A stretch of 64,000 nucleotides of DNA, taken from NCBI GenBank assembly GCA_017506735.1, contig JAFVMW010000055.1, positions 21,321 through 85,320 on the forward strand, read 5' to 3'. Below are positions 39,070-48,300 of the stretch, in pieces. The notes beneath the pieces were generated by a model. The model saw only the letters and a program-made list of their open reading frames with translations, did no database searches and had not been told where the DNA came from. The position numbers were made by a program, and so were the translations under genes. Numbering within the stretch: position 1 is the stretch's first letter; each line of letters starts with the position of its first letter. The DNA is from Oscillospiraceae bacterium. Its GTDB lineage: Bacteria; Bacillota; Clostridia; Oscillospirales; Oscillospiraceae.

Positions 39070-41490
39070 TCACTTGACAATCAGATTGATCAGCTTGTTC
39101 TTGACCACGATGGTCTTGCGGATTTCACCGGCGGCGAGGAACTTGGCGATCTTCTCCTCGGACTTTGCCTTGGCGATGCATTCCTCATCGGAGGAGTCGG
39201 CGGCGATGGTGATGGTGCCGCGCATCTTGCCGTTGACCTGGACAGCCATGGTGACCTCGGTGTCCTTCAGCTTGGCTTCGTCCCAGGTGGGCCATGCTTC
39301 GTAGGCGATGGTGTTGTCGTGGCCCATGATCTGCCAGATTTCCTCACCAACGTGGGGAGTGATGCATGAGATCATCTTGATGAAGCCCTCGGCATAGGCT
39401 CTGGGGCAGGAGCCGTTCTTATAGACCTCGTTGACAAAGACCATCATCTGGGCGATGGCGGTGTTGAAGCCCAGAACCTCAAAGTCATTCGTGACCTTCT
39501 TGACGGTCTGGTGGTAGACCTTGGTCAGCTTGCCGTCATCGGTGTCGGTCAGGTTGCTCTGCTCGGTGAAGAAGTTCCACACACGGTTGATGAACTTCTT
39601 TGCACCGGCCACGGCGGTGGTGGACCAGGGCTTGGAAACCTCCAGGGGGCCCATGAACATCTCGTACAGACGCAGAGTGTCAGCGCCGTAGTCCCTGACG
39701 ATGTCGGAGGGGTTGACCACGAACTCGGGGAACCGCTTGCCCATCTTGATGCCGTTCTCGCCCAGGATCATGCCCTGGTGGACCAGCTTCTTGAAGGGCT
39801 CCTTGACGGGAGAAATGCCCTCGTCGTACAGGAACCGGTTCCAGATTCGGGAATAGATCAGGTGACCCACAGCGTGCTCGGGGCCGCCGACGTACAGGTC
39901 AACGGGCATCCAGTGCTTCAGCAGCTCGGGATCGCAGAGGGCCTGGTCGTTTCTGGGGTCGATGTATCGCATATAGTACCAGGAAGAACCGGCGGAACCG
40001 GGCATGGTGGAGGTTTCACGCTTGCCCTTGATGCCGTTGTTGTCGTAGTGCTTCCACTCCTCGGCATTCTCCAGGGGAGCCTGGCCGCCACGGCCCTTGT
40101 AGTCCTCCAGAACGGGCAGCACCAGGGGCAGCTCCTCGTCGGGCAGGAACACGGTTTCGCCGTCCTCGGTGTAGACGCAGGGAACGGGCTCGCCCCAGTA
40201 GCGCTGGCGGGCGAAGATCCACTCGCGGAAGTGGTAGTTGTTCTTTCTCCGGGCCACGCCTGCCTGCTCCAGCTTGACGGTGATGGCCTCCTTGGCCTCC
40301 TCCACGGTCAGGCCGGTGAACTCCTCAGAGTTGATGAGCTTACAGCCCTTGCCCAGGTAATCCTGCTTCTCAAAGGCGCACTCAGAAACATCCCGGCCCT
40401 CGATGACCTGGATCATGGGGATGTTGTGGGCCACGGCGTACTCGAAGTCACGCTGGTCGTGGCTGGGAACAGCCATGACGGCACCGGTGCCGTAGTTGCC
40501 CAGGACGAAGTCGCCAATGAACACGGGAACTTCCTTGCCGTTGACGGGATTGATGGCGTAAACGCCCTTCAGAGGGCAGCCGGTCTTGGTCTTGGTGGCG
40601 TCGGTGCGGTCGATGTCAGACTTCTTGGCAGCCTCGGCGATATAGGCATCCACCTCTTCCCGGTTCTCCACCCGATCCAGCAGGGATGCGGTGATCTTGC
40701 CGTCGGGAGCCAGAACCATGAAGGTAATGCCGTAGATGGTTTCGATACAGGTGGTGTAGATAGAGAATTCACCGCCGCCCACCAGCTTGAAGTCCACCTC
40801 AACACCGGTGGACTTGCCGATCCAGTTGCGCTGGATTTCCTTGGTGGATTCGGGCCAGTCGATCTCATCCAGACCCTCCAGCAGCTTCTCAGCGAAGGCA
40901 GGCTGGTCGATGACCCACTGCATCATATTCTTCTTCACAACGGGATAGCCGCCGCGCTCGGACTTGCCGTCGATGACCTCATCGTTGGCCAGGACGGTGC
41001 CCAGGGCCTCGCACCAGTTGACGGGCATCTCGATGCGCTTGGCGTAGCCCTTCTCCCAGAGCTTCTTGAAGATCCACTGGGTCCACTTGTAGAACTCGGG
41101 GTCGGAGGTAGCAACCACCTTGGACCAGTCGTAGTCAAAGCCCAGCTCCTTCAGCTGACCGGAGAAGGTTTCAATGTTCTTCTGGGTAAAGCCGTTGGGA
41201 TGGTTGCCGGTGTCCACGGCGTACTGCTCCGCAGGCAGACCGAAGGAGTCGTAGCCCATGGGATGCAGAACGTTGTAGCCCTGCATACGCTTCATGCGGG
41301 ACATGATGTCGGTTGCAGTATAGCCCTCGGGATGGCCTGCGTGCAGACCCACGCCGGAGGGATAGGGGAACATATCCAGAACGTAGTACTTGGGCTTGGA
41401 GAAATCCCAGACATCGGTCTTGAAGGTTTCATTCTCGGCCCAGTATTTGTGCCATTTTGCCTCAATGGCGGAATAATCATAGTTTGCCAA
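39070..41490 (-). CDS. leuS: Leucyl-tRNA synthetase
   Basis: An 806-residue class I synthetase. HAGHPEG (50-56) is the HIGH motif, KMGKR in the C-terminal half the KMSKS motif, and the CP1 editing domain has GTGAVMAVPSHDQRD. The tRNA-binding C-terminal domain ends KNKLINLIVK. The start is a TTG at 41490, 5 bases after GAGGTGAG, giving MANYDYSAIE; another TTG at 41511 sits before that site and is not used. It charges tRNA-Leu with leucine. Confidence 0.95.
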   Translation of the reverse strand: MANYDYSAIEAKWHKYWAENETFKTDVWDFSKPKYYVLDMFPYPSGVGLHAGHPEGYTATDIMSRMKRMQGYNVLHPMGYDSFGLPAEQYAVDTGNHPNGFTQKNIETFSGQLKELGFDYDWSKVVATSDPEFYKWTQWIFKKLWEKGYAKRIEMPVNWCEALGTVLANDEVIDGKSERGGYPVVKKNMMQWVIDQPAFAEKLLEGLDEIDWPESTKEIQRNWIGKSTGVEVDFKLVGGGEFSIYTTCIETIYGITFMVLAPDGKITASLLDRVENREEVDAYIAEAAKKSDIDRTDATKTKTGCPLKGVYAINPVNGKEVPVFIGDFVLGNYGTGAVMAVPSHDQRDFEYAVAHNIPMIQVIEGRDVSECAFEKQDYLGKGCKLINSEEFTGLTVEEAKEAITVKLEQAGVARRKNNYHFREWIFARQRYWGEPVPCVYTEDGETVFLPDEELPLVLPVLEDYKGRGGQAPLENAEEWKHYDNNGIKGKRETSTMPGSAGSSWYYMRYIDPRNDQALCDPELLKHWMPVDLYVGGPEHAVGHLIYSRIWNRFLYDEGISPVKEPFKKLVHQGMILGENGIKMGKRFPEFVVNPSDIVRDYGADTLRLYEMFMGPLEVSKPWSTTAVAGAKKFINRVWNFFTEQSNLTDTDDGKLTKVYHQTVKKVTNDFEVLGFNTAIAQMMVFVNEVYKNGSCPRAYAEGFIKMISCITPHVGEEIWQIMGHDNTIAYEAWPTWDEAKLKDTEVTMAVQVNGKMRGTITIAADSSDEECIAKAKSEEKIAKFLAAGEIRKTIVVKNKLINLIVK

Positions 41491-41506
41491 TTTTCTCACC
41501 TCAAAA

Positions 41507-41579
41507 ATCAATTACGAATTACAAATTAGAAATTACAAATGCCCTGGGGCCCACAATTTATAATTTGTAATTGTGAATT
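41507..41579. repeat. AT-rich inverted repeat between rsfS and leuS
   Basis: Two arms made of AATTACAAATTAGAAATTA-like sequence face each other around GGGGCCC. A copy of the same kind of element (GAAAGTGGAAA type) lies at 45290. It can form a long hairpin in either strand, and there is no gene in it. Confidence 0.5.
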
Positions 41580-41584
41580 ATTCA

Positions 41585-41956
41585 TTAGTCCCGGTCCATT
41601 TCGGGGATGACTTCCTTCAGGTCCACGAACTCAGCATCGGCCCACAGGCGCTCCAGGTCGTAGAACTTCCGGGCCTCGTCGGTGAACACATGGACCACCA
41701 CGCTGCCGAAGTCCAGCAGCTCCCAGGAGTTGCCCCGGTGGCCTTCACGGCCCAGCAGCTTCTCGCCGCAGTTCTCCAGGGTCAGCTCTGCGTAGTCACA
41801 CAGGGTCTTGACATGGGTGCTGGAGGTGCCGGTGCAGATGATAAAGTAATCAGCAAGGCTGGACACCTTGTCGATCCGCAGCAGCTTGATGCCCACGCCC
41901 TTCTTGGCGTCCAGGGCCTTGGTGGTTTCATAGGCAACCTGTTTTGCAGTTAACAT
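41585..41956 (-). CDS. rsfS: Ribosome silencing factor RsfS
   Basis: A 123-residue protein. DYFIICTGTS (about 37-46) and the C-terminal GSVVVHVFTDEARKFYDLERLWADAEFVDL identify the RsfS/Iojap family (the latter read here as VVVHVFTDEARKFYDLE). It binds ribosomal protein L14 and blocks subunit joining in starvation. It sits between the nadD-yqeK fusion and leuS, its usual neighbourhood. Confidence 0.95.
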   Translation of the reverse strand: MLTAKQVAYETTKALDAKKGVGIKLLRIDKVSSLADYFIICTGTSSTHVKTLCDYAELTLENCGEKLLGREGHRGNSWELLDFGSVVVHVFTDEARKFYDLERLWADAEFVDLKEVIPEMDRD

Positions 41957-42005
41957 AATATCGTTCCTTTCACTCCCAACAGGGAGGTAATCTCATTTCT
42001 CCATT

Positions 42006-42028
42006 TGTAGGGGACGGCGTCCCCTACA
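42006..42028. repeat. GTAGGGG palindrome
   Basis: TGTAGGGGACG-G-CGTCCCCTACA, a perfect 11-bp inverted repeat around one base, in the gap between nadD and rsfS. The same ends (TGTAGGGG..CCCCTAC) close the 86-bp element at 62563. Confidence 0.6.
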
Positions 42029-42040
42029 TTCGGTATCCCA

Positions 42041-43237
42041 TCACATTTCCTCCGGAGTCTTTACGCCCCGGTCACGGAGGAATTTCACCGCGTCGGCGGT
42101 TGCTGCGGCCAGCTCCTGGCCCTGGCGGCGCACATGGGCCATGGCGCTTTCCAGACCCATCAGCAATGCCACATCCAGATCTTCGTACGCCGCTTTGCGC
42201 ATTTCCTCCACGCCGGGGAAGTCCCGGTTGGCCTCAATGTAGTCGGCGATGTAGATGATCTTTTCCAGCAGTCCCATGTCCGGGCGGCCGGTGGTATGGT
42301 AGCGGATGGCGGTGACCACAGCTTCATTTTCCCCAAAAATCTGTTCCGCAACCAGGCTTCCCGTTAACGCATGGAGGGTTTTGGGGTTTTCCTGGGAAAA
42401 TTTATTCAACAATATACCATATTCATCACACAAAGTCAATTGCAGAGGGCCGTCAATGGCCTTGGTGATGTCGTGCAGGAGGCCCGCTCTTGCCGCATCG
42501 GTCAGATCCGCGCCGTATCGTCTGGCCAGCTCCACCGCAGCGTCCCGGCAGCCCAGCACATGGGCCACCCGGTTGGGCTTGAGCAGAGAGAGGACGGCCT
42601 CTTCCAGTGCTTCCATGGAAAGCTTCCGGTAGTCCCTGCCGGTGCCGTAAAGGCCCCGTTCACGGATATACTCGCTCACTCCAGGGCAGAGGAAGGGATC
42701 GGCGCAGCGGAAAACCAGCATCCGGCGCAGATCCGTAGAGGAAATGGCGGTGACAGGATTGGCCACCAGGACGACCTTTGCGCCCATGGCTTCCAGCTTG
42801 TCCTTCTGAGCCTCCACAGCGAGCTGCTCATTCTTCTCTCCCCGGTAGAATACCGCCAAGGTAGCGTTCTGCATGATCCGCTCCGGCTCATACCAGGACA
42901 GGAAGGACAGGAACATATCCGTTCCCATCATCAGCACCAGCTCATCCCCGGGATGGGCACGGCGGAGCTGATCCAGGGTGTCGGCGGTGTAGCTTGTCCC
43001 TTCCCGGTCCAGCTCGATGGAGGATACCTCCGCCTTTTTCATGCCCCGGGCTGACAGGCGCAGCATCTCAAGCCGCTGCTGGCCGCTGGCTCCGGCTGTG
43101 ACCTTCTTGTGGGGTGCCACATTGTTGGGAATCAGCACCAGCCGGTCCAGTTCCAGGATCTCAATGGCATGGGCAGCAGCCCGCATATGACCGATGTGAG
43201 GCGGATTGAAGGTACCGCCGTAAATTCCGATCCGCAT
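42041..43237 (-). CDS. nadD: NadD-YqeK fusion: nicotinate-nucleotide adenylyltransferase and HD hydrolase
   Basis: A 398-residue fusion. Residues 1-195 are NadD: GGTFNPPHIGHMRAA (8-22, with the HIGH-like nucleotide site) and SSTDLRRML, adenylating nicotinate mononucleotide to make NAD. Residues 205-398 are a YqeK-type HD domain (RVAHVLGCRDAAVELARRYG, then GLLHDITKA, then IIYIADYIE), a dinucleotide-tetraphosphate hydrolase. In many Firmicutes these are adjacent genes; here they are one frame. The ATG at 43237 follows GGGGGAAG. A second ATG 18 bases upstream would contain that site. Confidence 0.9.
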   Translation of the reverse strand: MRIGIYGGTFNPPHIGHMRAAAHAIEILELDRLVLIPNNVAPHKKVTAGASGQQRLEMLRLSARGMKKAEVSSIELDREGTSYTADTLDQLRRAHPGDELVLMMGTDMFLSFLSWYEPERIMQNATLAVFYRGEKNEQLAVEAQKDKLEAMGAKVVLVANPVTAISSTDLRRMLVFRCADPFLCPGVSEYIRERGLYGTGRDYRKLSMEALEEAVLSLLKPNRVAHVLGCRDAAVELARRYGADLTDAARAGLLHDITKAIDGPLQLTLCDEYGILLNKFSQENPKTLHALTGSLVAEQIFGENEAVVTAIRYHTTGRPDMGLLEKIIYIADYIEANRDFPGVEEMRKAAYEDLDVALLMGLESAMAHVRRQGQELAAATADAVKFLRDRGVKTPEEM

Positions 43238-43277
43238 AGATCTTCCCCCATTCATTTATTTTGGGCTCCCCCGGAGT

Positions 43278-43751
43278 TTACGCTTCGCTGTCTCTGAGCT
43301 GTCTTTCCCGGTTTCTCTCGATGGCCTTGTCAATGGCCTGCTGGCGGAAATACTCATTCCGGCGCTCACGCTCGGCCTTGGCTGCCATCCGGCGGGCTCT
43401 TGCGCCCTTGCGGACGGGGTCGGACTTGGACACGGGGGTTTCCTTCCGCTTTGCCCGGCCAACCATGTTCCGCTCCGCCTGGAGCTTTTCGCTGAAGCGG
43501 TAGATCACGAACTTGTTGCCCACCACGCTCACGCCGTCGGCGCCGGTGGCTTCACAGATGGCGTCAGATGCCTCCCGGGGGCTCATCAGTGCGGTTTCCA
43601 GAACCTTGCCCTTCACCAGCTCCCGGTTGTCCAGCTGGATCTCCACGTCGGCGATCAGTGCATCGCTTACACCGCCCTTGCCCACAATCAGGGTGGTATC
43701 CAGGGAATTTGCTTTCGCGCGGAGCTCCGCGCGTTCCTTACTTGTCAGCAT
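43278..43751 (-). CDS. yhbY: YhbY RNA-binding protein
   Basis: A 157-residue protein. Residues 1-97 are the CRM domain: LTSKERAELRAKANSLDTTL, VGKGGVSDALIADV and GADGVSVVGNKFVIYRFS. Bacterial YhbY is usually about 95-105 residues. This has a further 60-residue, very basic helical tail rich in Arg and Ala. YhbY binds the pre-50S ribosome; the tail may add RNA contacts. Overlaps rdgB by 14 bases. Confidence 0.9.
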   Translation of the reverse strand: MLTSKERAELRAKANSLDTTLIVGKGGVSDALIADVEIQLDNRELVKGKVLETALMSPREASDAICEATGADGVSVVGNKFVIYRFSEKLQAERNMVGRAKRKETPVSKSDPVRKGARARRMAAKAERERRNEYFRQQAIDKAIERNRERQLRDSEA

Positions 43752-44343
43752 ATCCTGCCTCCTTCATTTTGTCATAGAAAACCTTCAGAGCATTGGCACG
43801 GTGGGAGACCTGGTTCTTGTCTTCCGCGCTCATTTCCGCCGTGGTCATGCCTGCAGGGGGATAGTAGAAAATGGGGTCATAGCCGAAGCCGTTTTCGCCC
43901 CGGGCTTCCCGGAGCAGTTCGCCGTGGATCTCGCCCCGGGCCTGGATGGTCTGGCCGTCGGGAGTAACCATGGTGATAACACAGACGAACTGGGCCTGGC
44001 GCTGGCCATCGGGGACGTGCTCGGTGTTTTTCAGCAGCAGAAGCAGGCGGCCCCAGTCGTCCAGGGTTTCGTCGAAGCCGTAGCGGGCAGAATAGATGCC
44101 GGGCTCGCCGTTCAGCGCGTCCACAGCGATGCCGGAATCGTCTGCCAGGGCAGGCAGTCCGGAGGCCTTCATCACGGCTTCTGCCTTCAGTAAGGAATTT
44201 TCCTCAAAGGTGGTGCCGGTTTCCTCCACATCAATGTCAATGCCCAGCTCGCTCTGGAGGATCAGCTCAATGCCCAGCTTTCTGGTGATGGCATCGATCT
44301 CCACCAGCTTGTGGGGATTCTTGCTCGCAAGAACAACCTTCAT
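43738..44343 (-). CDS. rdgB: XTP/dITP diphosphatase
   Basis: A 201-residue house-cleaning enzyme of normal length. LASKNPHKLVEI (5-16), TFEENSLLKA (about 46-55), ADDSGIAVDAL (about 70-80) and SHRANAL near the end are the family motifs. It removes ITP, dITP and XTP. The start is one base after the ftsY stop region; the end overlaps yhbY. Confidence 0.95.
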   Translation of the reverse strand: MKVVLASKNPHKLVEIDAITRKLGIELILQSELGIDIDVEETGTTFEENSLLKAEAVMKASGLPALADDSGIAVDALNGEPGIYSARYGFDETLDDWGRLLLLLKNTEHVPDGQRQAQFVCVITMVTPDGQTIQARGEIHGELLREARGENGFGYDPIFYYPPAGMTTAEMSAEDKNQVSHRANALKVFYDKMKEAGYADK

Positions 44344-44344
44344 A

Positions 44345-45259
44345 TCACACAGCCTCCATCAGAGCGTCCACGAAGGGACGGGCCTCGAAGGGCATCAGAT
44401 CGTCGGCCTTCTCGCCCACGCCGATGAACTTCACAGGAATCTGCAGCTCGTCGCTGACCGCGATGACGATGCCGCCCTTGGCGGTGCCGTCCAGCTTGGT
44501 CAGGGCGATGGCGGTGACGCCTGCGATCTCCTTGAACTGCTTGGCCTGGATCAGACCATTCTGTCCGGTGGTGCCGTCGAGAACCAGCAGTACTTCCTTG
44601 GCTGCGTCGGGCAGCTCCCGGGTGACGATGCGGCTGATCTTGTTCAGCTCGTTCATCAGGTTGGTCTTATTGTGGAGGCGGCCTGCGGTGTCGATGATGA
44701 TCACATCGCTGCCTTTGGCCTTGGCGGACTGGATGCCGTCATAGACAACGGAAGCAGGGTCCGCGCCCTCGTGCTGGCGGACGATGGCAGCGCCGGAGCG
44801 GCCTGCCCAGATTTCCAGCTGGTCGGCGGCGGCGGCACGGAAGGTATCACCGGCAACCAGCGTCACCTTCTTGCCCTCATTGACCAGGCGGGTGGCGATT
44901 TTGCCGATGGTGGTGGTCTTGCCCACGCCGTTGACGCCGATGACCAAAATCACGCTGGGGGTGGTAGCCAGGTTCAGGGCGATGTCGCCCACGGAGAGCA
45001 TCTCGGTGAGGATGCCCTTCAGGGCCTCCTTGGCTTCTTCGGTGGCGGTGTAGTGGTTGGCGCGAACCTCCTTGCGGAGCTGCTCCACGGCCTTGGTGGC
45101 GGTATTCACGCCCAGATCTGCCAGGATCAGGCATTCCTCCAGCTCGTCATAGAAATCATCATCGATTTCAGAAAAGCCGGAGAACACACTGCCCAGGGTG
45201 CTGGAAATGGCCTTGGTTGTTTTTGCCAGGCCTTCCTTGATTTTATCAAAAAATCCCAT
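44345..45259 (-). CDS. ftsY: Signal recognition particle receptor FtsY
   Basis: A 304-residue SRP receptor. A helical N domain (1-85) is followed by the G domain: GVNGVGKTT (108-116), DTFRAAAADQLE (138-149), DTAGR (190-194) and TKLDGTAKGG. It has almost no acidic A domain, as usual in Gram-positives. With Ffh it brings ribosomes to SecYEG. The ATG at 45259 follows GGAG by 6 bases; a frame beginning 15 bases earlier is not needed. It follows smc as in many Firmicutes. Confidence 0.95.
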   Translation of the reverse strand: MGFFDKIKEGLAKTTKAISSTLGSVFSGFSEIDDDFYDELEECLILADLGVNTATKAVEQLRKEVRANHYTATEEAKEALKGILTEMLSVGDIALNLATTPSVILVIGVNGVGKTTTIGKIATRLVNEGKKVTLVAGDTFRAAAADQLEIWAGRSGAAIVRQHEGADPASVVYDGIQSAKAKGSDVIIIDTAGRLHNKTNLMNELNKISRIVTRELPDAAKEVLLVLDGTTGQNGLIQAKQFKEIAGVTAIALTKLDGTAKGGIVIAVSDELQIPVKFIGVGEKADDLMPFEARPFVDALMEAV

Positions 45260-45289
45260 AATATACTCCTTCATCCTAGTGAAAAGTTG

Positions 45290-45340
45290 AAAATTGAAAG
45301 TGGAAAATGAAGGCTGAAACTTTCAGCTTTCCACTTTCCA
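45290..45340. repeat. Inverted repeat between ftsY and smc
   Basis: GAAAGTGGAAA faces TTTCCACTTTC, and GCTGAAA faces TTTCAGC, so the gap forms one long hairpin. It lacks a T tract typical of a terminator and resembles dispersed host repeats. Confidence 0.5.
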
Positions 45341-45341
45341 T

Positions 45342-48300
45342 TTATTCGGTAATGCCCAGGTATTCTTCCATCTGATTCAGGTCAAGACGCAGAAGCTTCG
45401 AGATGCCCTGCTCCTGCATGGTCACGCCATACAGCACGTCGGAGGCTTCCATGGTGCCGCGGCGGTGGGTAATGACGATAAACTGGGTCTTTTTGCTCAG
45501 GTTGTGCAGATAGCTTGCGAACCGTTCCACATTCCGGTCGTCCAGTGCCGCGTCGATCTCGTCGAGCATGCAGAAGGGGGTGGGACGGACCTTCAGAATG
45601 GCGAAATACAGGGCGATGGCCACGAAGGCCTTCTCGCCGCCGGAGAGCAGGGTGATGGTCTTGACCTGCTTTCCCGGGGGCTGGACCCGGATCTCGATGC
45701 CGCAGGTCAGAGGATTCTGGGGGTCCTCCAGGATCAGCTGTCCCCTGCCGCCGCCGAACATTTCTTCAAAGGTTTTTCCGAAATAGTGGTCGATTTTCCG
45801 GAATTCTTCCACGAAAATCGAGGTCATCTCTGTGGTGATGTTCCGGATGATGCTCTCCAGCTCCCGTTTGGAGGTGAGAACATCGTCCCTCTGTTCGGCA
45901 AGGTAGGTATAGCGCTCATTGACCCGGGCGTATTCCTCAATGGCACCCAGGTTGGGGGTGCCCAGAGCGGAAAGCTTTCGCTTCAGCTCGGCGATGCGCC
46001 GGTTGCCGGCAGTGACGGACTCGATCTGGCCCCGTTTTGCAGGGGCGGTGCCGGGCGTCAGCTCGTAGGTATCCCAGAGCTTGTCGATGATGATCCGCTC
46101 CTCCATCTGAGCGGAGAGCTTCTTCTGCTCCAGAAGGCTGCAGGCCCGGTCCATATTCAGGATGTCCTTGCTCTTTTCCTGGGACTCCCGTTCGGTTCTG
46201 GTTTTGTTGGCCTCGGTATTGGCCCGGAGCCGGAGGATTTCCTCCAGGCGGCCCTTGGCTTCGTCTGCCTTGGCCCGGTTTTCCTGCTGGCGCAGGCGCA
46301 GAGCCTGGATCTCCATGCCGGTTTTCTGGATTTCCTCCTTCATGGAGGCCACCACCAGCAGCTTTTGCTGACGGTCGCCTTCCAGAGCGGCGCTGAGCTG
46401 CTCCAGGTCGGAAATGTGGGTCCGGGCGGCTTCCCGTTCGGCTTCCAGGGCAGCGATGCCGGTTTTCAGGGCGGTGATCTGGCCGGTCAGGGCTTCGCTT
46501 GCCTTTGCCGCCTCGCTTTCCTGTCCCTCCAGGGCGGAAAGACTGATCTTGTTTTCCGCAAGCTGCTGCTCATAGATCTCCAGCTTGGCCTGCTGGCCGG
46601 CAAGGCGCTGCCGGTCTGCATTCAAACGGCCGGACAGAGATGCCTGTTCCCGGCTGGCGGACTGGCCTGCCTCCTCCACTGCCTGGAGCAGAATCTCATA
46701 CTGCTTTTCCTGGCCCTGGAGCCGGAGTACCTGATCCTCGGCGGAGCGGAGCTCCTCACCGGCGGTCTGAAGCTGATATTCCACCTCTCCCACAAGCCGC
46801 TGGGCTTCCCGGAGGTCTGTTTCCGCGCTCTGTTTGGACTGCTGGAGCTTCTGCTCCTGAAGGGCCAGCTTTTCCAGCTCATTGGCACGGGTCAGGATGC
46901 CCGACTCCCGGTTCACGGAACCGCCGGTCATGGAGCCGCCGGGATTCATGACCTGGCCGTCCAGGGTGACAATCTTGAACCGATTCCGATACTGCCGGGC
47001 CATGGCGATGGCGCAGTCGATGTTCTCGGCAATCACCGTTCTGCCCAGCAGATTTTCCACGATGGGCCGGTAGCGGCCCTCACTTTTCACAAGATCCGAG
47101 GCAATGCCCACAAAGCCCCGGCAATGCTCCAGGCCCTGCTCCTGCAGAACCCTTCCGCTGATGGCGGACAGGGGCAGAAAGGTGGCACGGCCTCCGCCGG
47201 TGCGCTTGAGGTAGCTGATGGCGGCTTTGCCGTCGGCTTCGGAATCCACAACAATCTGCTGCATGGCACCGCCCAGGGCGATTTCCATGGCAACGGTGAA
47301 TTCGTCCTCCGTGCGGATCAGACGGGATACGGGACCGTGGATGTTCCGCAAACCGCCCCGTTCCGCCTCGCGCATCACCAGCTTGACGGATTTCTGGTAG
47401 CTTTCATAGTCACGCTCCATGGCACGGAATACCCGGAGCTTTGCGCCCACGCCGTCCAGCTGTCCGGTGATGGAGCGCAGGGTTTCTGCCAGCTCGTCCC
47501 GGCGTTTGGCCCGGGCGGATTGGCGGAGCTGATAGCCGGAAATGGTGTTTTTCGCCGTGCTGACCTGCTCCCGGGCGTCTGCCAGGGTGGTGCGGCAGGC
47601 GTTCAGGGCGATCTGGGCGTCACGGCGGCGGCCATTGCCGGCGTTGATGTCTTCGTTGAGCTGTTCTGACCTGGCCTCTGACTGGGCGATGGCTTCGGTC
47701 AGGGTCTTGATCTCGGCCTGGGCCGCGGCGATCCGGGCGGCCAGGTCCGTCTGGGCCGAGCGCAGTTCCAGGAACCGTCGGGTATAGCCCTGGGCACTGG
47801 CAGTCATGGCGGACAGCTCTCCCTGGCGCTGGGTCAGATTCTGCTGATCCAGGGCAAGCTGCTGGTCGATCTGCTCCATCCGTTCCCGGGACTGGGTGAT
47901 CTGGGCATTGATGCCGCCGCTGCGGGTCTGCTGATCATTCAATTCCTCTTCAAAACGGGCCACATTTGCCCGGTTATTATCCAGATTGCTCTGCAGAACT
48001 GCCATCTGACCATCCATCTGCTGATGGGCGGCCTCCAGCATATTATGCTCCTGTCGGACGGCTTCCAGCTGACCATCCCGGTGGCGAAGCTCTTCTCCCA
48101 GAAGCTGGGCCTGGTGATACAGGGAATCCAGATCATCCTGGGCCTGCTGCAGCACCTTCGCCGCGGAGGCGTGATCCTCTTCGGCCTTTTTGGCTGCCGC
48201 GGACAGCCGCTGGAGGGAGTCCAGCCACACAGCAACCTCCACGCCCTGGAGCTCTTCCTTCAGATCCAGATATTTCTTCGCCTTTTCCGACTGGACCTTC

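Noticed and set aside
39511-41529. A 672-codon plus-strand frame opposite leuS
   Set aside because: It is an antisense shadow caused by high GC at third positions. leuS on the other strand has all synthetase motifs.
44096-47669. Long plus-strand frames opposite ftsY/rdgB and smc
   Set aside because: Shadows of clear housekeeping genes; products have no recognisable domains.
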